Assembly (NCBI GenBank): GCA_965223755.1
Contig: CBDCXF010000002.1
Coordinates: 806,001 to 870,000, forward strand
DNA from: CBDCXF01 sp965223755
GTDB taxonomy: Bacteria > Acidobacteriota > Thermoanaerobaculia > Multivoradales > JAHEKO01
Length of the DNA stretch: 64,000 nucleotides
Direction of reading: 5' to 3'
Shown: one piece after another, positions 1 to 7,285 of the stretch
How the letters are laid out: every line of letters begins with the position of its first letter
Position numbering within the stretch: the first letter of the stretch is position 1
The notes under the pieces: model-generated
What the model was told of the DNA's origin: nothing
Seen by the model: the letters and a program-made list of their open reading frames with translations, nothing else
Databases searched by the model: none
Translations under genes and position numbers: made by a program

Positions 1-683
1 GCTCGCTGTCGGTGACCTACATCGACGCCGAAACCGAGGACATCTTCGAAGACACTTGCAACGGGAATGTCAACGGTTTCAACGCTTCTGCGGCCTGCGA
101 CTTCTACGTCATTGCCAACTTGGATGGCCTGACTCGCCAGTACCAAGGCGTGTTGGTCGAGTATGAGATCGCGACCCCGAAAAGCCGCACCAAGGCTTCG
201 GTCACGTTCGCGGACTCTGAAGGAAGTGTTCCCTACACGCAGAACACCGGCATCGCATTTGATATTTTCCCGGACCATATTCAGAACCGCTTCGGCGATC
301 TCTATGACCCCGATCAGGCGATTCGCGTCAACGGTTACGTCAATGTCCCTTGGGGCTTCATCATTGGCTATGACTTCTCCTACGATTCCGAATTCACCTA
401 CGAGTCTCGCGACGACGCTCCGAGTTACGGTGAGATCTTCCTCGAGCCGCGAGGTTCCCGTGACGCCGACGAGTTCTATCGCCTCGATCTCAACGTCGCC
501 AAGCGCTTCGAGATCGGTGAGGTGGGTCTACAGCTCATCGGCTCGATCTACAACGCGCTCGATGATGAGCACATGCTCTCCATCTGCGACAACATCAACG
601 GCTGTGGATCGGTGCCCTTTGAAGGTGGCCTGACTTTCCGTCAGCCGCGCAACTACGAACTCGGCGTTCGGATTCAGTTCTAA
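1..683 (+). CDS. TonB-dependent receptor, C-terminal part (Oar-like), truncated by window edge
   Basis: The reading frame is open to the left edge of the window (codons start at base 3), so only the last ~226 residues of a larger outer-membrane protein are present. Seen: alternating aromatic/polar strands typical of a beta barrel, the phrase RLDLNVAKRFEIG near the end, and a terminal strand ending NYELGVRIQF with a final Phe, the usual outer-membrane barrel C-terminus. Two other receptors in this window end similarly (FAVGFRF and SAGIRFNPR). Family knowledge: such receptors import ligands across the outer membrane using TonB energy. It opens the first of three cassettes in which a receptor precedes TPR and FG-GAP/ASPIC genes, and a strong terminator follows. 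The N-terminal plug and regulatory domain are outside the window, so the Oar-like subtype is inferred from the paralogues. Confidence 0.82.
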   Translation, partial: SLSVTYIDAETEDIFEDTCNGNVNGFNASAACDFYVIANLDGLTRQYQGVLVEYEIATPKSRTKASVTFADSEGSVPYTQNTGIAFDIFPDHIQNRFGDLYDPDQAIRVNGYVNVPWGFIIGYDFSYDSEFTYESRDDAPSYGEIFLEPRGSRDADEFYRLDLNVAKRFEIGEVGLQLIGSIYNALDDEHMLSICDNINGCGSVPFEGGLTFRQPRNYELGVRIQF

Positions 684-708
684 ATAGAACTGCGTCGTTC
701 GACTTACC

Positions 709-740
709 GGGGCTCGGCGACATCCGCCGAGCCCCTTTTT
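709..740 (+). terminator. Rho-independent terminator after the first TonB receptor
   Basis: An 11-bp perfect GC-rich stem (GGGGCTCGGCG at 709-719 with CGCCGAGCCCC at 725-735), loop ACATC, then TTTTT. It starts 25 bases after the receptor stop codon and separates it from the next gene. Confidence 0.93.
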
Positions 741-753
741 CGTAGCTAGTTAT

Positions 754-798
754 GGTGCGACAGCACCGTTCGCAAGTAGCGGCTGGCGGCTGACCGCC
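754..798 (+). promoter_or_regulatory. Two small hairpins in the leader of the 821 gene
   Basis: GGTGC-GACA-GCACC at 754-767 and GGCGG-CTGA-CCGCC at 785-798 are both perfect 5-bp stems between the terminator and the start codon at 821. No recognised riboswitch. Chance pairing in GC-rich DNA is possible. Confidence 0.25.
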
Positions 799-820
799 GA
801 GCGAGCTGGAAAAAATCTAT

Positions 821-2113
821 ATGTACAAACGTCTTGTACTGGCCTTGGTCAGCTCCTATCTATTCACCTCTTTACTCGCCGCCCAGGGAGGAGCTCGCTT
901 TGTCGGAAAAGTACTGACAAACGATGGAGCGCCGGTTTCCGGAGCGAGCATCAGAATCACAACCATCGCCGAAGGCAGCTCCATCAGCGGTACTGGCACC
1001 AGCGCCGAAGACGGCGTCTACCGCGTTTTTGTGGCACAACCGGCCAAGGGCTATCAAATCGAAGTTTCAGCAGAAGGATTTTTACCTCTCAAGGAAACGC
1101 ACCAAATAGGCACCGCCTGGGGCACGATCAGTGTCATGCGTCCTTACAAAGACCTGATGCTCAATCCCGTGCATCCGGCGGCTTCCCCTGACCAAGTTGA
1201 AACCCCGTCGATCGTGGTCGATCCGATCGCAGCCTTCAACCGAGGAGTTGACGCTCTCAATGGCGGCAATTTGGGGCAAGCAGCAGAGTCCTTTCGAAGC
1301 GCGACGCGCGTGGATCCCGAACTTCTCCCCGCCCACCGTGCCCTAGCTCGTACTCTCCACCGGTTGGGCAGATTCGAAGAAGCCATCGCGGCCGCCAGCG
1401 ACTGGCTGGGCAGGGATGCAAGCAATCCAGAGGCAATTGCGCAGATGTTCGATTCTTTAGTTGCGGCCAGAGACTACGCTGGAGTCCTCGAAATGCGCGA
1501 TCAAATCGAATTGATCCAAGATGCGAGAAGTCAGGACAGAAACTTGGAGATCGCCATGGCCGCATACGCTCTTGGGCATCTAAACCAGGCTCGGAAGCGA
1601 ACCGAGGATACCCTTGCCTCCGTCCCCGGCTCTGCTGGTGGCCACTCGTTGTTGGCGCGGATCCTCGCCGCACAAGGCGATCTCACTGCAGCCGGGGAGC
1701 ACGCTCAACAGGCCTTTTTGGCCAACCCCCGCGACCCCGCAGCTCTCACGGTCTTGTTCGACACACACCGACAGCGCGGCGATGGCGATGATGCGGCAGC
1801 GTACTTGAATCTTTTGAACGAGATTGACGACGCGAACGCTGCTGACGCCCTCGCTCAGCAAGCCGAGGCCTATTTCGGCACCGAACGCTACGGCGCGGCA
1901 AAGGAACTCGCTCGACTGGCGTTGAACCGTGTCCCCAACCACCCCCAGGCACTTTGGGTTAGCGCCTCGCTCCTGCTTAGAACCGACGAAGCCGAACCTG
2001 CCCAAGAACTCCTACAGGCGATCATTGCAACGGCACCTGATTCGCAAAAAGCCGCAAAAGCTCGGGCACTTTTGGAGCTTCATTCAACCGACGACGCCGA
2101 TCAAACCCAGTGA
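821..2113 (+). CDS. Secreted carboxypeptidase-regulatory-domain / TPR protein
   Basis: A 430-residue exported protein. Residues 1-21 form a signal peptide (MYKRLVLALVSS core, cleavage near LLAAQ). Residues ~25-105 look like a carboxypeptidase regulatory-like (transthyretin-type) beta domain: GKVLTNDGAPVSGASIRIT, then a GVYRVFV strand and a YQIEVSAEGF strand. A Pro-rich linker (~115-130) leads to TPR helices from ~135 to the end, starting AFNRGVDALNGGNLGQAAES. Paralogues with the same architecture lie immediately downstream (2157) and at 28537. The role is not known: the domain pair suggests a periplasmic binding or scaffold protein serving the neighbouring TonB receptor. No strong Shine-Dalgarno precedes the ATG (TCTATATG). 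The terminator at 709-740 suggests its own promoter, which I could not place. Confidence 0.85.
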   Translation: MYKRLVLALVSSYLFTSLLAAQGGARFVGKVLTNDGAPVSGASIRITTIAEGSSISGTGTSAEDGVYRVFVAQPAKGYQIEVSAEGFLPLKETHQIGTAWGTISVMRPYKDLMLNPVHPAASPDQVETPSIVVDPIAAFNRGVDALNGGNLGQAAESFRSATRVDPELLPAHRALARTLHRLGRFEEAIAAASDWLGRDASNPEAIAQMFDSLVAARDYAGVLEMRDQIELIQDARSQDRNLEIAMAAYALGHLNQARKRTEDTLASVPGSAGGHSLLARILAAQGDLTAAGEHAQQAFLANPRDPAALTVLFDTHRQRGDGDDAAAYLNLLNEIDDANAADALAQQAEAYFGTERYGAAKELARLALNRVPNHPQALWVSASLLLRTDEAEPAQELLQAIIATAPDSQKAAKARALLELHSTDDADQTQ

Positions 2114-2156
2114 CCCCAGCACGCGTACCTCGCAGTAACGATGTTACGATTTGACC

Positions 2157-3392
2157 ATGAATAATAGCAACATAAGTCTTTATTCTGCAATTATTTACTC
2201 TTGTTTACTTCTATTTCCACTGGCCCTGTCAGCGGGCCCACAGGGACGCATTCTCGGTACCGTCGTCGACGACTCGGGAAACCTGCTTGAGGATGCGTTG
2301 ATCGAAGTGAGCGGCGTTTCCACCGCCTTTTCGGAGACCTACACAACCAACAAGAAGGGTCGCTTCACCGCCACCTTTACTGACGCCACGCGCGACTACA
2401 AGGTCACGGTTTCCAAAGAAGGTTATGTGTCAGCCTCGGACATCGTCGACGTCAAGGTCGGCGAAGCAATCCGGCTGACTTGGACGCTCAAGGCCAGAGT
2501 CGAAATCCCTCTGGCTGGAGACGCCAAAGCCATCGAGGCCTACAACGCCGGAGCCGCGGCCTTCAACGCCGGCGACCTTGAGGCCGCAGTCGGGCACTTT
2601 CGCTCCGCCATCGAAACCGATCCCAGCCTCAGCGCCGCTTATGAGACCCTATCAGCAGTTCTACAGCAGGCCGGACGCCCCGATGAAAGCGCCGAGATCG
2701 CCATGCAGTGGCTCGACCTGGAACCCGAAAACGACAAGGCTCTGACCACCGCTTTCGACGCCCTGGTGGCAACCGGGGATAGCGCTCAACTGACGCAATT
2801 GGTCGACCGCATCGCCAACTCGTCCGATCCACAGACGCCCAAGCGACTCTTCAACGCTGGTGCCGTGGCCGTGGGCTCGGGACAGCGCGACCTGGCGAAG
2901 TCGTTGATGGCCAAAGCGCTTGAAGTCGATCCCTCTTTTTTGGAGGCCAACTCGAGCCTCGCCCGCATCCACGCCGCCGACGGTGAGCTTGAGGAAGCGG
3001 AGAAGTTTGCCCGTGGCGCGCTGGCTATTGATCCTCAGGACCCAGGCGCCCTCATCGTGCTTTTTGATGTCCATCAGCGCCGCGAGGAACACGACGAGGC
3101 GCAGCAATTTCTCGAAGTGATGAAAGAGGCCGACCCACTCAAAGCCTCAGACATCCTTGGCGAGCAGGCCAACGAGTACTTAAATCTGGGCCGCCTGGAC
3201 ATCGCCGATCAACTTTCGAGTCAGGCTCTTGAGTTGAATCCCAGCAACCCGAAGGCGCTGTTTGCCCGAGCTTCACTCGCCCTCAATAACAATGAAATCG
3301 AGGTGGCTCGACAACGTTTCGAAGAACTCATTGCCTTGGCACCGGAGTCAGCTCAAGCGATGCAAGCCAAGGAGATCCTCGATTACCTTTAG
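2157..3392 (+). CDS. Secreted carboxypeptidase-regulatory-domain / TPR protein (paralogue)
   Basis: A 411-residue protein from ATG 2157. An in-frame TTG two codons upstream is possible but has no better ribosome site. Residues 1-26 form a signal peptide (SLYSAIIYSCLLLFPLALSA). A regulatory-like beta domain follows at ~28-110 (GRILGTVVDDSGN, NKKGRFTATF, YKVTVSKEGY), then TPR repeats from ~120 (EAYNAGAAAFNAGDLEAAVG) to the end (AKEILDYL). The phrase NKKGRF recurs in the paralogue at 28537, so these are duplicated genes. It starts 43 bases after the stop of the 821 gene and ends 31 bases before the FG-GAP gene at 3424, consistent with co-transcription. The first ~20 codons are notably AT-rich compared with the rest of the gene. 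Ligand and partner unknown. Confidence 0.85.
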   Translation: MNNSNISLYSAIIYSCLLLFPLALSAGPQGRILGTVVDDSGNLLEDALIEVSGVSTAFSETYTTNKKGRFTATFTDATRDYKVTVSKEGYVSASDIVDVKVGEAIRLTWTLKARVEIPLAGDAKAIEAYNAGAAAFNAGDLEAAVGHFRSAIETDPSLSAAYETLSAVLQQAGRPDESAEIAMQWLDLEPENDKALTTAFDALVATGDSAQLTQLVDRIANSSDPQTPKRLFNAGAVAVGSGQRDLAKSLMAKALEVDPSFLEANSSLARIHAADGELEEAEKFARGALAIDPQDPGALIVLFDVHQRREEHDEAQQFLEVMKEADPLKASDILGEQANEYLNLGRLDIADQLSSQALELNPSNPKALFARASLALNNNEIEVARQRFEELIALAPESAQAMQAKEILDYL

Positions 3393-3423
3393 GTCCGTGC
3401 CCGTTTGAGTCGCCGTTTCAACC

Positions 3424-5115
3424 ATGCACCGTTATCGCCTGCCGCCGATTCTCGGCGCCGTCCTGATTGCCTGTGGTGTACCGCAGGAAACGGACCGGTC
3501 CAGGAGTTCCGAAACGCTCTTTGCCACAGCAGACAACCTAGGGATTGACTTCGTCCACGCCGACGGAGCGACCGGCTCCTACTACGTTCCGGAGATGATG
3601 GGCGGTGGCGTAGCGATGTTCGACTTCGACCGCGATGAGGACCTGGATGTGTTTTTTGTCCAGGGAGGAAAGTTTGGCGAGGCGGTTGATTGGACGGACC
3701 GGTTGTTTCGCAACGAACTCCAGTCCGATCCAGCCACGCTGGTCTTCACCAACGTGGAGAACGCAACACCGCCACCCTCTGGATACGGCATGGGAGCAGC
3801 CACCGGTGACTACAACCAGGATGGCTGGCCCGATCTCTATGTCACTCGCTTCGGATCCAACCAGTTACTGCACAACAACGGCGACGGAACGTTTTCCGAT
3901 GTCACCGCGACGGCGGAGGTAGATGACTCACGCTGGAGCATTGCCGCTACGTTCTTTGATTTCGACCGCGACGGACTCCACGATCTTTTCGTTGGCAACT
4001 TCTTGGACTTTCGTCTAGACCGCCACGTGCCCTGTCAGGCTCCCGCCGGGTGGCCGGACTATTGCGGCCCACTCGCCTATCGGTCAGTACCGGATCGTCT
4101 GTTTCGCAATCTCGGCAACGGTCAATTTGAAGACGTCTCCGCAAGCTCCGGAATCGGGTCTCTGGCCACAAATACTCTCGGCGTCGCCGCGCGCGACTTC
4201 GACAACGATGGCTGGATCGATCTCTACGTCGCCAACGACAGTCAGCCCAACACGCTGTGGATCAACAATCGAGATGGCACCTTCACCGATCGCGCTCTGG
4301 TCGCAGGCTGCGCCGTCAACCAAGAGGGCAAGCCGGAAGCCAGTATGGGGGTCGCACTTGGGGACTACGACGCCGACGGCGATGAGGACATTTTTCTCGC
4401 TCACCTCGACGGAGAAAGCAACACCCTGTACGAAATGTCGGAGGGTGGGCTGTGCGTGGACGCCACCGCCACCGCTGGTTTGGGCGTGCCGAGTCTCGCC
4501 GCCACCGCGTTCGGCACCGCCTTCGTGGACGCCGACATGGATGGCTGGCTCGACCTCGTCGCCGCAAATGGAGCCATCAGCGTTCTATCCGATCAATTGC
4601 AGGCTGGGCGGCGCATGCCGCTGGCACAGCAAGACCATTTTTTCCGCAATCTGCAGGGCGAACGGTTCGAAGAAGACCGCGAGGCCATTCCGGATTTTGC
4701 GACCGCTCGAACCAGCCGCGGCCTGGCGGTGGGCGACCTCGACAACGACGGTCGACCGGACTTGATCGTGACCCATGTCGGCGGCACTCCGCTGGTGTTG
4801 CGCAATGTCGCCGTGGGAAGAGATTGGCTCGGCCTGGACGTCCGCGACGAGAACGGCGGAGTGGCCTACGGTGCCCGCGTCATGGTCGACAGCGGAACCC
4901 GCAAGCAACTGCTGACCGTGGCTTCCGACGGCAGCTATGCATCCGCCTCCGACCCGCGGCGACTCCTTGCACAGCAACAAGGAAGCGAGATTCAATCGGT
5001 CGAAGTACGCTGGCCATCCGGAGCAACCCGGCGGTGGGAAAACCTCTCCTTCGGGTCGTACCATCGACTGGCTCCAGAAAGCGCCACGCCGGACCAGGGC
5101 AGCGATTCCGACTGA
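3424..5115 (+). CDS. FG-GAP/VCBS repeat lipoprotein with ASPIC/UnbV domain (CRTAC1-like)
   Basis: A 563-residue predicted lipoprotein (lipobox LIAC, Cys17). At least seven acidic calcium-loop repeats of the FG-GAP/VCBS type are visible, e.g. DFDRDEDLDV (~67), DYNQDGWPDLYV (~129), DFDRDGLHDLFV (~178), DFDNDGWIDLYV (~258), DYDADGDEDIFL (~313) and DLDNDGRPDLIV (~438). Together they predict a calcium-binding beta-propeller. Residues ~467-545 match the ASPIC/UnbV C-terminal domain (WLGLDVRDENGG, then SVEVRWPSGATRRWENL). A conserved Cys pair sits in CQAPAGWPDYCGP (~203-214) and recurs in both paralogues. Family knowledge: these are exported adhesive or binding domains, and few members have a defined function. 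The TPR lipoprotein gene begins 8 bases after the stop, so the two are almost certainly made together. Confidence 0.9.
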   Translation: MHRYRLPPILGAVLIACGVPQETDRSRSSETLFATADNLGIDFVHADGATGSYYVPEMMGGGVAMFDFDRDEDLDVFFVQGGKFGEAVDWTDRLFRNELQSDPATLVFTNVENATPPPSGYGMGAATGDYNQDGWPDLYVTRFGSNQLLHNNGDGTFSDVTATAEVDDSRWSIAATFFDFDRDGLHDLFVGNFLDFRLDRHVPCQAPAGWPDYCGPLAYRSVPDRLFRNLGNGQFEDVSASSGIGSLATNTLGVAARDFDNDGWIDLYVANDSQPNTLWINNRDGTFTDRALVAGCAVNQEGKPEASMGVALGDYDADGDEDIFLAHLDGESNTLYEMSEGGLCVDATATAGLGVPSLAATAFGTAFVDADMDGWLDLVAANGAISVLSDQLQAGRRMPLAQQDHFFRNLQGERFEEDREAIPDFATARTSRGLAVGDLDNDGRPDLIVTHVGGTPLVLRNVAVGRDWLGLDVRDENGGVAYGARVMVDSGTRKQLLTVASDGSYASASDPRRLLAQQQGSEIQSVEVRWPSGATRRWENLSFGSYHRLAPESATPDQGSDSD

Positions 5116-5123
5116 CTCTAGCT

Positions 5124-7091
5124 ATGCCTCGCATCACATCCTACCGATTGGCCGCAATCGTTCTCCTGGCTTGCGCTCTTGCTGGGTGCAACCGACAACC
5201 GTCCCTGGCACCGATTCCAGAAATCCCGCGCACCGGCGTGGACCCGCAAGTTGCCGCCCAGATGGAGACAGAGATCACTCGTTTGAGGGCCGAAGTCGAA
5301 AACGACCAAGTCGACCTTGAGGTGCGGGCCGGGGCTTACCTGGAAATGGCGCGCCTCTTTCACGCCTACTCGCTTTTCGATTCCGCCGCCGTCCTCTATC
5401 AAAACGCGCTGGCGCTAGATCCCACCAGCGAATCATCTCTCTATCTTCTTGCCGTTGTGCAAGAGGCAGCCGGTCAAGCGGCCGAAGCATCCGGCAATCT
5501 GCAGCGCTTGCTGGCAGCCAATCCTCAACACTTGGGGGCGCTCGATCGCTTGGCACGACTTGAACTCGTCGCCGGGCGTTTTGACTCAGCGCGCGATCTC
5601 CACCAGCGGGCGTTGGAGGTGGCGCCGCGGAACGCGACGAGCCTGGCGGGACTCGGGCGCGCCGCGCTTGCCGCAGGTGATTATGAAGGCGCTATCCAGG
5701 CGCTGGAATCAGCCCTCAAACTCCAACCCCAAGCGACTCGTCTCCACGCTCTGCTCGCTCAGGCGCATGCTCGCCTCGGCGATGACGAAGCCGCTGCGAC
5801 GAGCCAGAGCTTGGCAGGGGACGGCGAGGTGGTGTCAGGAGATGCCGAACTGCACCGCGTTGACCAACTTGCAAAAGGAATCGGTGGATTGCTCAGAAGA
5901 GGCGATGCCGCATTGCGGGCGGGCGACTACGCCGCCGCGGCAAGCGCCTACCAAGAAGCGGCGCTAGCAAGCCCGGACGATGCCAGCGTCTGGCACAGCC
6001 TCGCCGCCGCGCTGTTTCGATCCGGGCGCTTGATTCCGTCTTTGCAGGCGTATGAACGCGCGGCGGGTCTTCGCCCCGATGATGCCGACCTTTGGTTCAA
6101 TCTCGGCGTCGTCTATGCGCGCCTGGGCCGACTTAAGGCTGCCATTACTCACTATGGAAAGGCTCTCGAACTCCGCCCTGAAAGCCAGGAAATCGTACTG
6201 GGACTCTCCGAGGCGTTGCTGCTTGACAACCGAGCGGCCGAAGCCCTGGCCGTACTCTCGAAAGGAGACCACCAACTGACGGTCGAAGGCCTTTTGATCC
6301 GTGGCGCCAGTCAATTGGCACTCGGACGCGCTGCCGAAGCGTCCTCCGATGTGCGCCAAGCGCTTGAGAAAGACCCCCTCAATGCCAACGTCCACTTGCT
6401 CCGGCTGCGTATCGACGCCACGGAACGGCAGAGCCTCCAGTTGGTTGGCGACGATGAAACCTTCGCGCAGCTTCCTCCCGGAGCGAGCCGAAGTCGCTTT
6501 GCCCGCGGCGTCGCCAACCATTACTGGGCCGCTCAAATCCCGAACGAAGCCATCGGCTGGCTTCGCCGCGCCGTCGCCGAACAGCCCCAACCCTCGGCGT
6601 TCCTTGAACTCGCCGAAGTTCTGTCGGCCAACGGCAACGTCGCTGAAGCGGTGATCGAGTATCGAAACGCGATCGCGGCGGCGCCTCGCGATGTTGCGTT
6701 GCGCGCCAGGGTGGCCCATCAAGTGGCGGCCGGTGGCGACTGTGGAGGTGCACTCGAACTGCTGCAGAGTGGCCTCGCCTCTGACGCCACCGAGCCAACC
6801 CTCAACGCTTCTCTAGTCCGCCTTCTTTCAACCTGCCCCGACGAAGAGGTCCGAGACGGCCAACGCGCCGTACAGATCGCCTCCCAGCTCGTCCAGCGGG
6901 TGCCTTCGATCACCAATGTAGAACAGATGGCCATGGCATTTGCCGAAGCCGGTGACTTTGCCAAGGCGGTGGAATGGCAGCAGCGGCTGATCGCCAGCGT
7001 GGGTAGCGAAGCCAATGAGGAGTGGCTTCGCGGCGCGCGCCAGAACTTAGACCTCTACCAACGCCGACAGCCGGTGCGCTTGTCGCACTAG
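5124..7091 (+). CDS. TPR lipoprotein
   Basis: The frame stays open upstream into the previous gene, but ATG 5124 gives a clean lipoprotein signal (MPRITSYRLAAIVLL, lipobox LAGC, Cys22), so the product is 655 residues. It is nearly all TPR helices, with repeated signatures such as A-LALDPTSESSLYLLA, AGRFDSARDLHQRAL and LWFNLGVVYARLGRLKAAI. Near the C-terminus it carries a module seen in many planctomycete and acidobacterial TPR proteins (LSTCPDEEVRDGQRAVQIA, then AGDFAKAVEWQQRLI and a tail LDLYQRRQP). The same tail occurs in the TPR lipoproteins at 14052, 29831 and 36738. It follows the ASPIC lipoprotein by 8 bases. Inference: an outer-membrane-anchored partner of the propeller protein and receptor. 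No enzymatic motif is present. Confidence 0.88.
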   Translation: MPRITSYRLAAIVLLACALAGCNRQPSLAPIPEIPRTGVDPQVAAQMETEITRLRAEVENDQVDLEVRAGAYLEMARLFHAYSLFDSAAVLYQNALALDPTSESSLYLLAVVQEAAGQAAEASGNLQRLLAANPQHLGALDRLARLELVAGRFDSARDLHQRALEVAPRNATSLAGLGRAALAAGDYEGAIQALESALKLQPQATRLHALLAQAHARLGDDEAAATSQSLAGDGEVVSGDAELHRVDQLAKGIGGLLRRGDAALRAGDYAAAASAYQEAALASPDDASVWHSLAAALFRSGRLIPSLQAYERAAGLRPDDADLWFNLGVVYARLGRLKAAITHYGKALELRPESQEIVLGLSEALLLDNRAAEALAVLSKGDHQLTVEGLLIRGASQLALGRAAEASSDVRQALEKDPLNANVHLLRLRIDATERQSLQLVGDDETFAQLPPGASRSRFARGVANHYWAAQIPNEAIGWLRRAVAEQPQPSAFLELAEVLSANGNVAEAVIEYRNAIAAAPRDVALRARVAHQVAAGGDCGGALELLQSGLASDATEPTLNASLVRLLSTCPDEEVRDGQRAVQIASQLVQRVPSITNVEQMAMAFAEAGDFAKAVEWQQRLIASVGSEANEEWLRGARQNLDLYQRRQPVRLSH

Positions 7092-7098
7092 TCCAGCA

Positions 7099-7118
7099 CG
7101 AACCACGTTCGGGTTTTT
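7099..7118 (+). terminator. Weak possible terminator after the first cassette
   Basis: A 5-bp stem CGAAC-CAC-GTTCG is followed by GG and TTTTT, with further T-rich sequence (GGTTTTTTG). The stem is short, so it may be inefficient. Confidence 0.35.
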
Positions 7119-7199
7119 GGTTTTTTGTTCACTGAATTGGTCTCTTTACTTTAATTAACGGATGTAACCTCTACAAAAAAAGGGCTTGTGCCAGCACTG

Positions 7200-7230
7200 G
7201 GACGCAACCAAGTGGTACATGCGTTGCTCC
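7200..7230 (+). promoter_or_regulatory. Hairpin in the 5' leader of the TonB receptor gene 7286
   Basis: GGA(C)GCAAC at 7200-7208 pairs with GTTGCTCC at 7223-7230: 8 bp with one bulged C and a 14-base loop, followed by TTTCCCC. It lies in a 194-base gene-free leader between the 5124 gene and the TTG start at 7286. No named riboswitch fits. Confidence 0.35.
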
Positions 7231-7285
7231 TTTCCCCATCCAAGCGGCTGATTTGGCAGTCGCTTGAAGTGAAAGGAGAAAGACC

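Noticed and set aside
7178..7235. Possible cyclic-di-GMP (GEMM) riboswitch before the 7286 receptor
   Set aside because: GGGACGCAA matches a GEMM core fragment, but the conserved GCAAACC half and the second helix with its tetraloop receptor are absent.
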